Shown here piece by piece: positions 1-8,698 of a stretch of DNA of 41,371 nucleotides. Numbering within the stretch: the first letter of the stretch is position 1; each line of letters opens with the position of its first letter. Under the pieces are notes generated by a model, which was not told where the DNA came from, did not search any database, and worked only from the letters and a program-made list of their open reading frames with translations. Origin of the DNA: Hyphomicrobiales bacterium (GTDB lineage: Bacteria > Pseudomonadota > Alphaproteobacteria > Rhizobiales > Xanthobacteraceae); NCBI GenBank assembly GCA_019075925.1, contig JAGXAC010000009.1, positions 1 to 41,371 of the forward strand, in the 5' to 3' direction. A program made the position numbers and the translations under genes.

Positions 1-1269
1 ATGGCTCGTCTGGTGATGAAATTCGGCGGCACTTCCGTCGCTGATATCGACCGCATCCGCAACGTGGCGCGCCACGTCAAGCGCGAGGTCGATGCTGGGC
101 ATGACGTCGCCGTCGTCGTATCGGCGATGGCGGGAGCGACCGACCGGCTGGTCGCATGGTGCCGGGAAACATCGAAGAATCGGCCGGTGTTCGACGCCCG
201 CGAATATGACGCGGTGTTTGCGACCGGCGAACAGGTCACCGCCGGCCTGCTCGCGATCGCTTTGCAGGATATCGACGTCAACGCCCGCTCGTGGCTCGGC
301 TGGCAATTGCCGATCAAGACCACCAATGTTCACACCTCGGCGCGCATCACCGGCATCGACGGCGCCGAACTGATCAAGCGATTCGCCGAACGCAAGGAGG
401 TCGCCGTCATCGCCGGTTTCCAGGGCGTGCATGAAGAAACCGGCCGCATCACCACGCTCGGCCGCGGCGGCTCCGACACCTCCGCGGTGGCGCTCGCGGC
501 CGCCATTCGCGCCGACCGCTGCGACATCTATACCGACGTCGACGGCGTTTATACATCCGATCCGCGGGTCGTGCCGCGCGCTAAGCGGCTCGACAAGATT
601 GCATTCGAAGAAATGCTCGAACTGGCGTCGCTCGGCGCCAAGGTGATGCAGGTGCGTTCGGTCGAGCTCGGCATGCTTCACAACGTCCGCATCTTCGTCC
701 GTTCGAGCTTCGATCGGCCGGAAGACGTCGATCCGCACGGCACGCCCCCGGGTACATTGATTTGCGACGAGGGAGAAATCATGGAGCAGCAAACCGTCAC
801 CGGCATCGCGTTCTCGCGCGACGAGGCGCAAATCTCGGTGCGCGAAGTCGATGACAAGCCCGGCGTCGCCGCGGCGATTTTCATGCCGCTCGCGCAAGCC
901 GGCATCAACGTCGACATGATCGTGCAGAATGTCTCGCCCGATGGAAAGCGCACCGACCTCACCTTCACCGTTCCGGCCGCCGACTATCAGCGGGCGCTCG
1001 ACGTCATTGCCAAGGCGAAGCAGCAGATCGGCTACAAGCGGCTCGACAGCGCGACCGACGTCGCCAAAATCTCGGTGATCGGCATCGGCATGCGCAGCCA
1101 TGCCGGCGTCGCCGCGCAGGCATTCCAGGCGCTGGCCGAGCGCGCGGTCAACATCCGTGCCATCACCACGTCGGAGATCAAGTTCTCGTTGCTGATCGAT
1201 GCGAATTTCACCGAATTGGCGGTGCGCACGCTGCATTCGCTGTATGGGCTCGATCAGGCGCCGGCATAG
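1..1269 (+). CDS. lysC: Aspartate kinase
   Basis: This enzyme phosphorylates L-aspartate with ATP, the first step towards lysine, threonine, methionine and diaminopimelate. The 422-residue protein opens with the nucleotide-binding motif KFGGTSV (residues 7-13), and the kinase domain runs to about residue 250 with a GRGGSDTSA segment near residue 155. Two ACT domains follow (about 265-340 and 345-415), as in the monofunctional, feedback-inhibited class. Length is normal for the family. The window begins exactly at the ATG, so the ribosome binding site and promoter cannot be seen. It is followed by ptsP on the same strand after 195 bases, the usual Rhizobiales order. Confidence 0.96.
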   Translation: MARLVMKFGGTSVADIDRIRNVARHVKREVDAGHDVAVVVSAMAGATDRLVAWCRETSKNRPVFDAREYDAVFATGEQVTAGLLAIALQDIDVNARSWLGWQLPIKTTNVHTSARITGIDGAELIKRFAERKEVAVIAGFQGVHEETGRITTLGRGGSDTSAVALAAAIRADRCDIYTDVDGVYTSDPRVVPRAKRLDKIAFEEMLELASLGAKVMQVRSVELGMLHNVRIFVRSSFDRPEDVDPHGTPPGTLICDEGEIMEQQTVTGIAFSRDEAQISVREVDDKPGVAAAIFMPLAQAGINVDMIVQNVSPDGKRTDLTFTVPAADYQRALDVIAKAKQQIGYKRLDSATDVAKISVIGIGMRSHAGVAAQAFQALAERAVNIRAITTSEIKFSLLIDANFTELAVRTLHSLYGLDQAPA

Positions 1270-1464
1270 TCGCGATTCTCGCTGCGGCGCACAAATTCGG
1301 CGGCCGTCATCGTCGCGACTTTGGCTTGCGGTTTGCATGCCGCATTCGATATAGCCTTAAGGATGTTTGCCGCAGCCTCGGCTCCGGCTCACTCATCTTC
1401 GATGCCGGCCGGGGTGAAGCGGGCGATGCCCCGGCTATAGCGAAGGCCCGAGGGACCTCACGCC
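1270..1464 (+). other. lysC-ptsP intergenic region with weak promoter and hairpin
   Basis: This 195-base gap holds a weak sigma70-like pair: TTGCGG at 1326-1331 and GATATA at 1348-1353 with a 16-base spacer. A 7-bp stem follows, GCCGGGG (1408-1414) against CCCCGGC (1429-1435), just before the ptsP ribosome binding site AGGGA (1451-1455). The hairpin has no T-run, so it is not a clear terminator. It could affect the ptsP leader. The promoter is only a pattern match. Confidence 0.3.
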
Positions 1465-3732
1465 ATGCGTGGCGCGCTTGGCGGTCCGCGCGTTTTGTTG
1501 CGCCGACTCCGCGAAGTCATGGCGGAGCCGGTCAGCGCGCAGGAACGCCTCGACAAGATCGTGGTGCTGATTGCCGCCAACATGGTGGCGGAGGTCTGCT
1601 CCGTCTACGTGTTGCGCGTCGATGGCACGCTCGAACTCTACGCCACCGAAGGTTTGAACCGCGACGCGGTGCACCGCACCGTGCTTGGCACCGACGAAGG
1701 CCTGGTCGGCCTGGTCGCCAGCCAAGCGAGCGCCATCAACCTCTCCAACGCGCAGGCGCACCCGGCCTTCTCGTTCCGACCTGAAACCGGCGAAGAAATC
1801 TACCATTCGTTCCTCGGCGTGCCGGTCCTGCGTGCGGGCAACACGCTCGGCGTGCTGGTCGTGCAGAATCGCGCGCGGCGGACCTATTCGGAAGAAGAAG
1901 TCGAAGCGCTACAGACCACGGCGATGGTGCTCGCCGAGATGATCGCTTCCGGCGAGTTGTCGGCGCTGGCGTTGCCCGGCGCCGAGCCGGCGGCGCGACG
2001 CTCGCTGCATCTGACCGGATCGCCGCTGTCCGAAGGCATCGCCCTCGGCCACGTCGTGCTGCACGAACCGCGCGTCGTCGTTACCAATTACATCGCGGAC
2101 GACGTTCCGAAGGAACTGAAACATCTGCAAACGGCGGTCGAAGCCCTGCGTACCGATCTCGATCAACTGCTCGAACACGGCGACGTGGTCGAAGGCGGCG
2201 AACACCGCGACGTGCTCGAAGCCTATCGCTTGTTCGCCTACGACCGCGGCTGGGCGCACAAGCTCGAAGAAGCCGTGATGACCGGCCTGACCGCCGAAGC
2301 CGCGGTCGAGCGCGTGCAATCGGATACCCGGGCGCGCATGCTGCGGCAGACCGACCCTTATCTGCGCGAGCGGCTGCACGATCTCGACGACCTCGCCAAC
2401 CGGCTGATGCGCCAGCTCACCGGCCGCGATCACGCGCCGTCACGCGACAATTTGCCGGACAACGCCATTCTGGTGGCGCGTTCGATGGGACCCGCCGCGT
2501 TGCTCGATTACGACCGCAAAAAACTGCGCGGACTGGTGCTGGAAGAAGGCGGCCCGCATTCGCATGTCGCCATCGTCGCCCGCGCGCTCGGCATTGCCGC
2601 GATCGGCGAGATCGACAACGCCACCGGCATGGCCGATCCCGGCGACGCCGTGATCATCGACGGCGCTTCCGGCGACATGCATTTACGCCCGCTGCCGGAC
2701 CTGGAAGCCGCTTACGCGGAGCGCGTGCGGCTGCGGGCGCGGCGACAGCAGCAATATCAGGCGCTGCGCGACCTGCCGTGCGTCACCAGGGACGGCGAGA
2801 AATTCACCCTGATGATCAACGCCGGTCTCAATGTGGACCTGCCGCACATCGTCGATACCGGCGCCGCCGGCATCGGGCTGTTCCGCACCGAATTGCAGTT
2901 CATGGTGGCGCCGAGTTTTCCGCGCGCAAGCGAGCAGCACGCGCTCTATCGTGCGGTGCTCGACGCCGTCGGCGACAAGCCGGTGACATTCCGCACCCTC
3001 GATATCGGCGGCGATAAGGTATTGCCGTATATGCGCAATATCGAGGAGGAGAACCCGGCCCTCGGCTGGCGGGCGATCCGGCTTGGGCTTGACCGGCCGG
3101 CGCTGCTGCGGACGCAATTGCGCGCCCTGTTGCGCGCGGCCGGCGGACGGGTGCTCAAAATCATGTTTCCCATGATCGCCACGGTTGCCGAATTCAACCA
3201 GGCCAGGGAATTGGTGGAGCTCGAGCTGACGCATTTGCGCCGGCATGGCCACAAGCTGCCCGACCAGGTCGAAGTCGGCAGCATGGTCGAAGTCCCTTCG
3301 TTGCTTTATCAGCTCGACGAGTTGCTGGAACACGCCGATTTCCTTTCGGTCGGGTCGAACGACCTTTTCCAGTTCCTCTATGCGGTCGATCGCGGCAATC
3401 CGCGCGTCTCGAGCCGGTTCGATCCGCTGTCGGCGCCGGTGCTGCGCGCACTCAAGGACATCGCCGACAAATCCCGCGAGCACAATAAGCCGGCGACGGT
3501 CTGCGGCGAGCTTGCGTCGCAACCGATCGGCGCGTTGGCGCTTGCTGCGGTCGGATATCGCTCGCTGTCGCTCACGCCGTCAGCGGTCGGTCCGGTCAAG
3601 GCAATGCTACTCGACACCGATAGCCGCAAAGCCGCCGCGTTTCTTTCCCCCTTGATCGACAAGCCGTCCGGCACGACATCGATCCGCGCCGAATTGGAGA
3701 AATTCGCCGCCGAATCCGGCTTGCAGATTTAG
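1465..3732 (+). CDS. ptsP: Phosphoenolpyruvate-protein phosphotransferase, nitrogen PTS (EI-Ntr)
   Basis: PtsP takes phosphate from PEP and passes it to an HPr-like protein (NPr) in a regulatory phosphorelay linking nitrogen and carbon status. The 755-residue protein has an N-terminal GAF domain (about 20-165), which marks EI-Ntr rather than sugar-PTS EI. The EI N-terminal domain spans about 180-310. The PEP-utiliser swivel domain carries the phospho-histidine in GGPHSHVAIVAR (His367). A C-terminal PEP-binding barrel (about 430-740) has its active Cys680 in ATVCGELAS. Start: ATG preceded by AGGGA with nine bases between; the N-terminus LLRRLREVMAEP looks typical of alphaproteobacterial homologues. 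A repeat element and prfA follow. Confidence 0.95.
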   Translation: MRGALGGPRVLLRRLREVMAEPVSAQERLDKIVVLIAANMVAEVCSVYVLRVDGTLELYATEGLNRDAVHRTVLGTDEGLVGLVASQASAINLSNAQAHPAFSFRPETGEEIYHSFLGVPVLRAGNTLGVLVVQNRARRTYSEEEVEALQTTAMVLAEMIASGELSALALPGAEPAARRSLHLTGSPLSEGIALGHVVLHEPRVVVTNYIADDVPKELKHLQTAVEALRTDLDQLLEHGDVVEGGEHRDVLEAYRLFAYDRGWAHKLEEAVMTGLTAEAAVERVQSDTRARMLRQTDPYLRERLHDLDDLANRLMRQLTGRDHAPSRDNLPDNAILVARSMGPAALLDYDRKKLRGLVLEEGGPHSHVAIVARALGIAAIGEIDNATGMADPGDAVIIDGASGDMHLRPLPDLEAAYAERVRLRARRQQQYQALRDLPCVTRDGEKFTLMINAGLNVDLPHIVDTGAAGIGLFRTELQFMVAPSFPRASEQHALYRAVLDAVGDKPVTFRTLDIGGDKVLPYMRNIEEENPALGWRAIRLGLDRPALLRTQLRALLRAAGGRVLKIMFPMIATVAEFNQARELVELELTHLRRHGHKLPDQVEVGSMVEVPSLLYQLDELLEHADFLSVGSNDLFQFLYAVDRGNPRVSSRFDPLSAPVLRALKDIADKSREHNKPATVCGELASQPIGALALAAVGYRSLSLTPSAVGPVKAMLLDTDSRKAAAFLSPLIDKPSGTTSIRAELEKFAAESGLQI

Positions 3733-3737
3733 AAAAG

Positions 3738-3826
3738 CGTCATGGCCGGGGCTTGTCCCGGCCATCCGCGTCTTTTACCTAGCATCCCAAGGAAGACGTG
3801 GATCGCCGGACAAGGCCGGCATGACG
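3738..3826. repeat. Dispersed palindromic intergenic repeat (GTCATGGCCGGG type)
   Basis: Two long imperfect inverted arms flank a short loop: one starts CGTCATGGCCGGGGCTTGTC (3738 to about 3774) and the other ends CAAGGCCGGCATGACG (about 3793-3826). The outer CGTCATG/CATGACG and the inner GCGTCTT/AAGACGT segments pair. This matches a repeat type I recall as common between genes in Bradyrhizobium and relatives. It fills almost the whole ptsP-prfA gap and ends eight bases before the prfA start codon. Confidence 0.8.
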
Positions 3827-3834
3827 CATTAAAG

Positions 3835-4908
3835 ATGTTGCCCGATCAGAAGCTCGAAGCGCTTGTCGCCCGTCACGCGGCGCTGGAACGCGACCTCGCC
3901 GCCGCGCTGCCGCCGGAAACCTATGTGAAGCTCTCGCGCGAGTTTGCCGAGCTTTCCCCGGTTGTCGAGGCGGTGAATTCCTATCGTGCCGCGCAGCGCG
4001 AGCTCGCGGATGTCACCGGCCTGATTGACGATCCCGCTACCGACACGGAGATGCGCTCGGTCGCCGATGCGGAGCGCCGGGAGCTTGAGGCAAGACGCGA
4101 GGCGCTCGAACGACAATTGCGGCTCGCACTGATTCCAAAAGATGCGATGGATGAACGCAACGTCATCCTCGAAATCCGCGCCGGGACCGGGGGCGACGAG
4201 GCTGCGCTGTTCGCCGGCGATCTGTTCCGCATGTACGAACGCTATGCGGCCAGTCAACACTGGAAGGTCGAAGTGGTAAGCTCGAGCGATGGCGCGATGG
4301 GCGGATTTAAGGAAATCATCGCCGAAATCCGCGGCCGCGGCGCGTTCGCCAGACTCAAATTCGAATCCGGCGTCCATCGCGTGCAGCGGGTGCCAGACAC
4401 CGAAGGCTCCGGCCGCATCCACACCTCGACCGCGACAGTCGCCGTGCTCCCGGAAGCGCAGGACCTCGACGTCACAATCAACGACGCCGATCTGCGGATC
4501 GACACGCTGCGTTCGGGGGGCGCCGGCGGCCAGCACGTCAACAAGACCGAATCGGCGGTGCGGATAACGCACATTCCGACCGGCATTGTGGTGATGATGC
4601 AGGAAGATCGCTCGCAGCACCGTAACCGCGCCAAGGCGTTCGCCGTGCTGCGAACGCGTCTCTACGATTACGAGCGTCAGCGGCTTGATGCGGCGCGGGC
4701 GGCCGAACGCCGCGGCCAAGTCGGCACCGGCGACCGCTCCGAGCGCATCCGTACCTACAATTATCCGCAAGGCCGGGTTTCCGACCACCGCATCAACCTG
4801 ACGCTCTACAAGCTGCAGCAAATTCTGGAGGGGGAAGCGCTCGGCGAAATCATCGATGCCCTTGTCGCCGAGCATCAGGCCGCGCTGCTTGCCGAGGAAC
4901 CGGAATGA
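3835..4908 (+). CDS. prfA: Peptide chain release factor 1
   Basis: RF1 recognises UAA and UAG stop codons and triggers peptide release. The 357-residue length fits the family. The catalytic GGQ lies at residues 231-233. The codon-recognition PxT tripeptide reads PDT (187-189), with Asp in the variable middle position; RF2 would show SPF. I chose the ATG at 3835 because the reading frame upstream to 3742 only translates the palindromic repeat. No strong ribosome binding site is visible, since the upstream bases are the end of that repeat. The stop overlaps the prmC start as ATGA, so the two are probably translated together; PrmC methylates the GGQ glutamine of this protein. Confidence 0.95.
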   Translation: MLPDQKLEALVARHAALERDLAAALPPETYVKLSREFAELSPVVEAVNSYRAAQRELADVTGLIDDPATDTEMRSVADAERRELEARREALERQLRLALIPKDAMDERNVILEIRAGTGGDEAALFAGDLFRMYERYAASQHWKVEVVSSSDGAMGGFKEIIAEIRGRGAFARLKFESGVHRVQRVPDTEGSGRIHTSTATVAVLPEAQDLDVTINDADLRIDTLRSGGAGGQHVNKTESAVRITHIPTGIVVMMQEDRSQHRNRAKAFAVLRTRLYDYERQRLDAARAAERRGQVGTGDRSERIRTYNYPQGRVSDHRINLTLYKLQQILEGEALGEIIDALVAEHQAALLAEEPE

Positions 4909-5864
4909 CGCTCGCCGTTGCCGGCAATGGTCCGCAGGGCGCCACCGTCGGCGGTATCCGTCGGGCGCTGGCGGAAGAATTCCGCGCCGCCGGCCTCGAT
5001 ACGCCGGCGCTCGACGCGCGCATCCTCATCGGTCACGCGCTCCGCCTTGATCATGCGGCGCTGACGGCCGCGGCGGCGCAATCGCTCGGGGACGCCGAAC
5101 GCATCGCCATCGCAGCGCTGGCGCAACGTCGCCTCGCCAACGAGCCGGTGGCGCGCATCGTCGGCGAAAAAGAATTCTGGAGCCTGCGCTTTTTGGTCGA
5201 CGCAACGACGCTGGTGCCGCGGCCGGAAACCGAAACCGTGGTCGAAGCGGCGCTCGCCGCCCTGGCAACCGAAGGCAGGCGCGCCGAGCGCTTGCGCATC
5301 GCCGATCTCGGCACCGGCAGCGGCGCGTTATTGTTGGCGCTACTCTTCGAACTGCCCGGCGCGTTCGGGGTCGGCACCGACATCAGCATCGGCGCACTCC
5401 GGCTCGCGCGCACCAATGCCCGGCGGCTCGGGATCGACCGCGCGCACTTTGCCGCCTGCGATCTCGCGGCGGCGCTTGGCGAACCGTTCGACCTGATTGT
5501 TTCCAATCCGCCTTATGTCGCCACCGGCGACCTCACCGGGCTGGCGCCGGAGGTGCGTGACTTCGATCCACACACGGCGCTTGACGGTGGAACCGACGGG
5601 TTGAGGTTTTATCGGGCGATTGCGGCGACGGTGCCGGCGCTTTTGCGGCCGGGCGGCATGCTTGCGATCGAGCTTGGCGTTGGGCAGGCGCATCCGGTCG
5701 CGGATCTGCTCGCGGCGGCCGGTCTTGCATTGCTGCCGGCGCGACCCGATCTAGCTGGCAGGCCGCGCGCGGTTGTTGCAAAAAAGTGCCGGGAAAAGCA
5801 CCGCGAGCGTGGAACGTTGGACCCCGGCAAAATATCGCTTGGAATATTGGCCCGGACCGACTAG
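4905..5864 (+). CDS. prmC: Peptide chain release factor N5-glutamine methyltransferase
   Basis: PrmC (HemK) methylates the glutamine of the GGQ motif in release factors using S-adenosylmethionine. The 319-residue protein has an N-terminal helical domain (about 1-85) and a Rossmann methyltransferase domain with the SAM motif ADLGTGSGA and catalytic NPPY at residues 201-204. It overlaps prfA by four bases, a conserved partnership. The last 25 residues after VVAKK form a basic tail ending LGILARTD that lengthens the protein beyond the usual 280-295. A similar ending occurs, as I recall, in other Rhizobiales PrmC proteins, so I do not read it as a frameshift. Confidence 0.95.
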   Translation: MTLAVAGNGPQGATVGGIRRALAEEFRAAGLDTPALDARILIGHALRLDHAALTAAAAQSLGDAERIAIAALAQRRLANEPVARIVGEKEFWSLRFLVDATTLVPRPETETVVEAALAALATEGRRAERLRIADLGTGSGALLLALLFELPGAFGVGTDISIGALRLARTNARRLGIDRAHFAACDLAAALGEPFDLIVSNPPYVATGDLTGLAPEVRDFDPHTALDGGTDGLRFYRAIAATVPALLRPGGMLAIELGVGQAHPVADLLAAAGLALLPARPDLAGRPRAVVAKKCREKHRERGTLDPGKISLGILARTD

Positions 5865-6193
5865 CTTTGCGGCCACGGAATCGGCCCGAGGTCGATAGCG
5901 CCACACCGCCTAGAACGCCTTGGAGGCGTCCCTCTGACGAGGTTGGCAGCGCAAGCGAAAACTAAAGCCGGAACAGCGAAAGCCGGATCGGACGGCAAAC
6001 GGGATTGCCAGATTCAGACCGAAAAGCGTCATCGGTTCGGCGCGCGTCGATAAGATGTCGCGCATAGAGGGGTTCGCAACACCGCGGCGAAACCGTCGGT
6101 GAGGGCTGCTTTGAGGACTATGGAATTTCATTCAATGACAGTGAAACGGCGGCGTCCGTGCCGCGGTAAATGAGGGGTGGCGGAACAGCAACC
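5865..6193 (+). other. Non-coding gap between prmC and the DUF4167 gene
   Basis: These 329 bases hold no convincing gene. A small hairpin lies just after prmC: ACGCC (5915-5919), loop TTGGA, GGCGT (5925-5929), without a T-run. CCGAA and TTCGG arms occur around 6018-6036. No good sigma70 pair was found; TTGAGG at 6111 has no matching -10 box. The length suggests a long leader or promoter region for the DUF4167 gene. Confidence 0.4.
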
Positions 6194-6967
6194 ATGAGAA
6201 ACGGTCAGAACAAGCGCATGCGGGGTCGCAACCGTAAGGGTGGTGGCGGGGGTCATCATCATCATCACCAAAATCCATTGTCACGTATGTACGAGTCCAA
6301 TGGACCGGACGTGAAAATTCGCGGAACAGCATCCCACGTCGCCGAAAAGTATCTGCAGCTCGCCCGCGATGCGCAAAGTTCCGGCGACCCGGTTGCGGCC
6401 GAGAATTACTATCAGCATGCCGAACATTATTTTCGTCTGATCGCTGCGGCACAGGAGCAGTTCCGCCAAAGCCAACCCTACTACCAGCAGCAACCGCAGG
6501 GGCAGCCCAGCGCCGGTGGCAATGGCCCGGATGATGGTTATGACGACGGCGACGACCAGCCGCAGATCGGTGAGCCGTTCGCCCCGCGTGAGCAGCAGCC
6601 GGTTTATCCGCAACAGAACCAGCAGCAGCAGCAGCACAATCCATACAGTCAGCACCACCAGTATAATCAACAGAACAATCACAACCAGCAGAACAACCAG
6701 CGCCCGCAGCACATGCAGCCGGAGAGCGAACAAGACGTGGACCGTCTTCCATCGTTCATTACCGGCGGCCAGTCGCAGCAACCGCAACAAGGCCAAAGCC
6801 AAGGCGGCAACGGCTCTGACGGATCCAACGGTTACGACGGGTCCGATCGCTTCCAGCGGCATCGGCGGCGCCGCCATCGCGGCCCCCGCGATCACGTGCA
6901 AGGCGATCACACCTTGCGCGGCGACAACGATGCGGCGATGCCGCCGGGCGGTCCGCAGGAAGACTAG
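6194..6967 (+). CDS. DUF4167 domain protein with His/Gln/Asn-rich tail
   Basis: The function is unknown. The conserved DUF4167 domain covers roughly residues 1-95: a basic start (MRNGQNKRMRGRNRKG), a five-histidine run, then NPLSRMYESNGPDVKIRG and helices ending near HYFRLIAAAQEQ. The basic start would fit nucleic-acid binding, but that is inference. The rest (about 100-257) is low complexity, very rich in Gln, Asn, His and Pro, with Gln/Asn blocks around residues 140-175, then a Gly/Ser and Arg/His-rich end. I chose the ATG at 6194 because family members begin with MR..QN; an in-frame ATG at 6170 is less likely. It sits after prmC as usual in Rhizobiales and ends at a strong terminator. Confidence 0.88.
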   Translation: MRNGQNKRMRGRNRKGGGGGHHHHHQNPLSRMYESNGPDVKIRGTASHVAEKYLQLARDAQSSGDPVAAENYYQHAEHYFRLIAAAQEQFRQSQPYYQQQPQGQPSAGGNGPDDGYDDGDDQPQIGEPFAPREQQPVYPQQNQQQQQHNPYSQHHQYNQQNNHNQQNNQRPQHMQPESEQDVDRLPSFITGGQSQQPQQGQSQGGNGSDGSNGYDGSDRFQRHRRRRHRGPRDHVQGDHTLRGDNDAAMPPGGPQED

Positions 6968-6987
6968 CCGTCAGGCCGATACCAATT

Positions 6988-7016
6988 AAAAAAGCCGGGC
7001 GCAGCCCGGCTTTTTT
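6988..7016. terminator. Bidirectional Rho-independent terminator
   Basis: A perfect 7-bp stem GCCGGGC (6994-7000) / GCCCGGC (7004-7010) with loop GCA is flanked by six A's and six T's. The A-T flanks extend the stem and make it work on both strands. It ends the DUF4167 transcript and could also stop minus-strand transcription from the DUF6460 gene. Confidence 0.93.
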
Positions 7017-7172
7017 GATTCACGATGGGCGGCGTAAGAGCGTGACGGCCTTAGGTTGAAACTCCGTTCGTCCGGGAAACGATTCAGTATCAAACGAGTG
7101 CCTGCTAAACGCGGTATGGAGATCGAGTTGAATTGTCATGCCGGCGCCCGTCGCGGATTCAACCCAAATTCA

Positions 7173-7484
7173 TCAGCCGCCGCGCGGCGCTTTCGCGAGC
7201 CGCACCAGAAACCAGATCGGCACGACGATAACCGCGCCGAGCAGGAAATAGCGCCATAGCCAGCGCAGCACATCGAAGCCCATCCGCCAGACATGCACGA
7301 TCAGAGCCCGCACCGATTCGACGATGTTCCAGGGATCGAGCCCAATGGCGGCAAGGATTATGCCCACCAGTATCGACAGCATGATCAGCCGTCCAAGCAC
7401 CGCCAGCGGCGGCCCGCCGAGGAAGCGGTGCACATTGTCGCGGCGCGGCTGGCCGTGGACGCCATGGTTTTCGGTTTGGGCCAA
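7173..7484 (-). CDS. DUF6460 small membrane protein
   Basis: This is a 103-residue protein of unknown function. It has two likely membrane segments: about residues 29-48 (LGRLIMLSILVGIILAAIGL) and about 78-96 (WRYFLLGAVIVVPIWFLVRL). The sequence between, WRMGFDVLRWLWRYF, is typical of DUF6460. The start codon appears to be TTG: GGAGG lies five bases upstream on the minus strand, and no in-frame ATG precedes the conserved part. It is transcribed away from the dehydrogenase cluster that begins at 7667 and towards the bidirectional terminator at 6988-7016. Confidence 0.8.
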   Translation of the reverse strand: MAQTENHGVHGQPRRDNVHRFLGGPPLAVLGRLIMLSILVGIILAAIGLDPWNIVESVRALIVHVWRMGFDVLRWLWRYFLLGAVIVVPIWFLVRLAKAPRGG

Positions 7485-7592
7485 TGAGTCCTCCGCTCGC
7501 GCCGCCTACCTAAGTTGACTGGAGTGTCGAGCGCAAGCACGGCATGCGTATTTTGCGCCGCTGCCCACCGCGACAAGCCCTTTTCCCACCCG

Positions 7593-7621
7593 TTGCCTCG
7601 GCTTTCAAAGTGGCGCTAAGT
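7593..7621 (+). promoter_or_regulatory. Candidate sigma70 promoter for the E1 alpha operon
   Basis: TTGCCT (7593-7598) and CTAAGT (7616-7621) are separated by 17 bases and lie 45 bases before the E1 alpha ATG. The hexamers are partial matches only. Confidence 0.35.
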
Positions 7622-7666
7622 TGCGGCCGCGCCACGCAATCGTTTTGGGCGCCCAAGGGATATTCC

Positions 7667-8698
7667 ATGGCAAAACTCGAAGATCGCGCGCCCGCGCCGA
7701 AAGGGAGTCTGAACGACGACATCGGCGAAGAAAAACGGCTTGCCTTGTATCGCACCCAGGTGGTGATCCGCGAAGCCGAGCAGCGCGCCTACGATCTGTT
7801 CCTGCAAAATCTGGTCAAGGGGACAAGCCATCTTTCGCTCGGCCAGGAGGCGGTCGCCGCCGGCTTCGCCGGCGCGATGCGTCCGGGCGACCTGTCGTTC
7901 TGCACCTATCGCGGCCACGCGCATACACTCGCCCGCGGCGTGCCAATCGTCCAGGTGCTCGGCGAATTGATGGGTCGCGACATCGGCTTGATGCGCGGCA
8001 AGGGCGGCTCGATGCACCTGACGTCGGTCGAACACGGCGTCATGGGCTCTTACGCGATCATCGGCGCGCATCTGCCGATCGCCTGCGGCGCCGCCTGGCG
8101 CGCCCAGTACAAAGGCGCCAAGGACGTGTCGGTTTGTTTCTTCGGCGACGGCACCACCAACATCGGCGCGTTTCACGAAGCGCTCAACTTCGCGGCGGTG
8201 TGGAAATTGCCGGTCGTGTTCGTGTGTGAGAACAATCTTTACATGGAATACACCCCGATCAGCGACGTCACCGCGGTCAAGCATCCGGCTGCCGATCGCG
8301 CCGCGAGCTACGGATTGCCGCGCATCGTTATTGACGGCAACGACGCCGACGTCGTCTACCGCGCCGCAATCGAGGCTTACGACAAGGCGCGTGCCGGCGG
8401 CGGCCCGTCCCTGATCGAGTGCATGACCTACCGTTACAGTGGCCATTCGCGCGCCGATCCCGCCAAATACCGGCCGGAAGGCGAATTGGAACGATGGAAA
8501 GAGCGCGATCCGATCAAGCTTTATCGCGAGCGGCTTCGGGCGTTCGGCGTCGGCGAGGACGCCATCCTGCGCATCGACGCCGAGGTGAAGCGCGAGGTCG
8601 ACGAGGCGACCGAGCAGTGCAAGGCCGCGGCGCCGCCGGCACTCGATATTCTCACCACCGACGTCTATGCCGACGGAGGCTTTGCATGGCGGAACTGA
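7667..8698 (+). CDS. Thiamine-diphosphate-dependent dehydrogenase E1, alpha subunit
   Basis: With the beta subunit encoded next, this forms the E1 that decarboxylates a 2-oxoacid (or cleaves acetoin) and passes the acyl group to the lipoyl E2. The 343-residue protein carries the thiamine-diphosphate motif from GDG (160-162) to NN (189-190). Sequence such as HLSLGQEAVAAG and GKGGSMHL fits the PdhA/AcoA family. I placed the start at 7667, with AAGGGA at 7655-7660; an upstream in-frame ATG at 7544 adds a non-conserved tail. It overlaps E1 beta by 13 bases. The gene set with an aldehyde dehydrogenase and 2-hydroxyacid dehydrogenase is not that of a normal pyruvate dehydrogenase, so the substrate is open. 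Confidence 0.9.
   Translation: MAKLEDRAPAPKGSLNDDIGEEKRLALYRTQVVIREAEQRAYDLFLQNLVKGTSHLSLGQEAVAAGFAGAMRPGDLSFCTYRGHAHTLARGVPIVQVLGELMGRDIGLMRGKGGSMHLTSVEHGVMGSYAIIGAHLPIACGAAWRAQYKGAKDVSVCFFGDGTTNIGAFHEALNFAAVWKLPVVFVCENNLYMEYTPISDVTAVKHPAADRAASYGLPRIVIDGNDADVVYRAAIEAYDKARAGGGPSLIECMTYRYSGHSRADPAKYRPEGELERWKERDPIKLYRERLRAFGVGEDAILRIDAEVKREVDEATEQCKAAAPPALDILTTDVYADGGFAWRN

Noticed and set aside
1326-1784. 152-codon plus-strand frame running into ptsP
   Set aside because: It overlaps the well-supported PtsP N-terminus in another frame and reads as Arg-rich low-complexity sequence.
2683-3522. Long minus-strand frame opposite ptsP
   Set aside because: It is a typical shadow of a GC-rich gene; PtsP on the other strand has all catalytic motifs.
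3829-4875. 348-codon minus-strand frame opposite prfA
   Set aside because: RF1 with GGQ and PxT motifs accounts for the region; the reverse frame shows no domain.
6281-6910. Hydrophobic 209-codon minus-strand frame opposite the DUF4167 gene
   Set aside because: The Leu/Val-rich translation is the complement of the Gln/Asn/His-rich coding sequence. No start signal or family match supports it.
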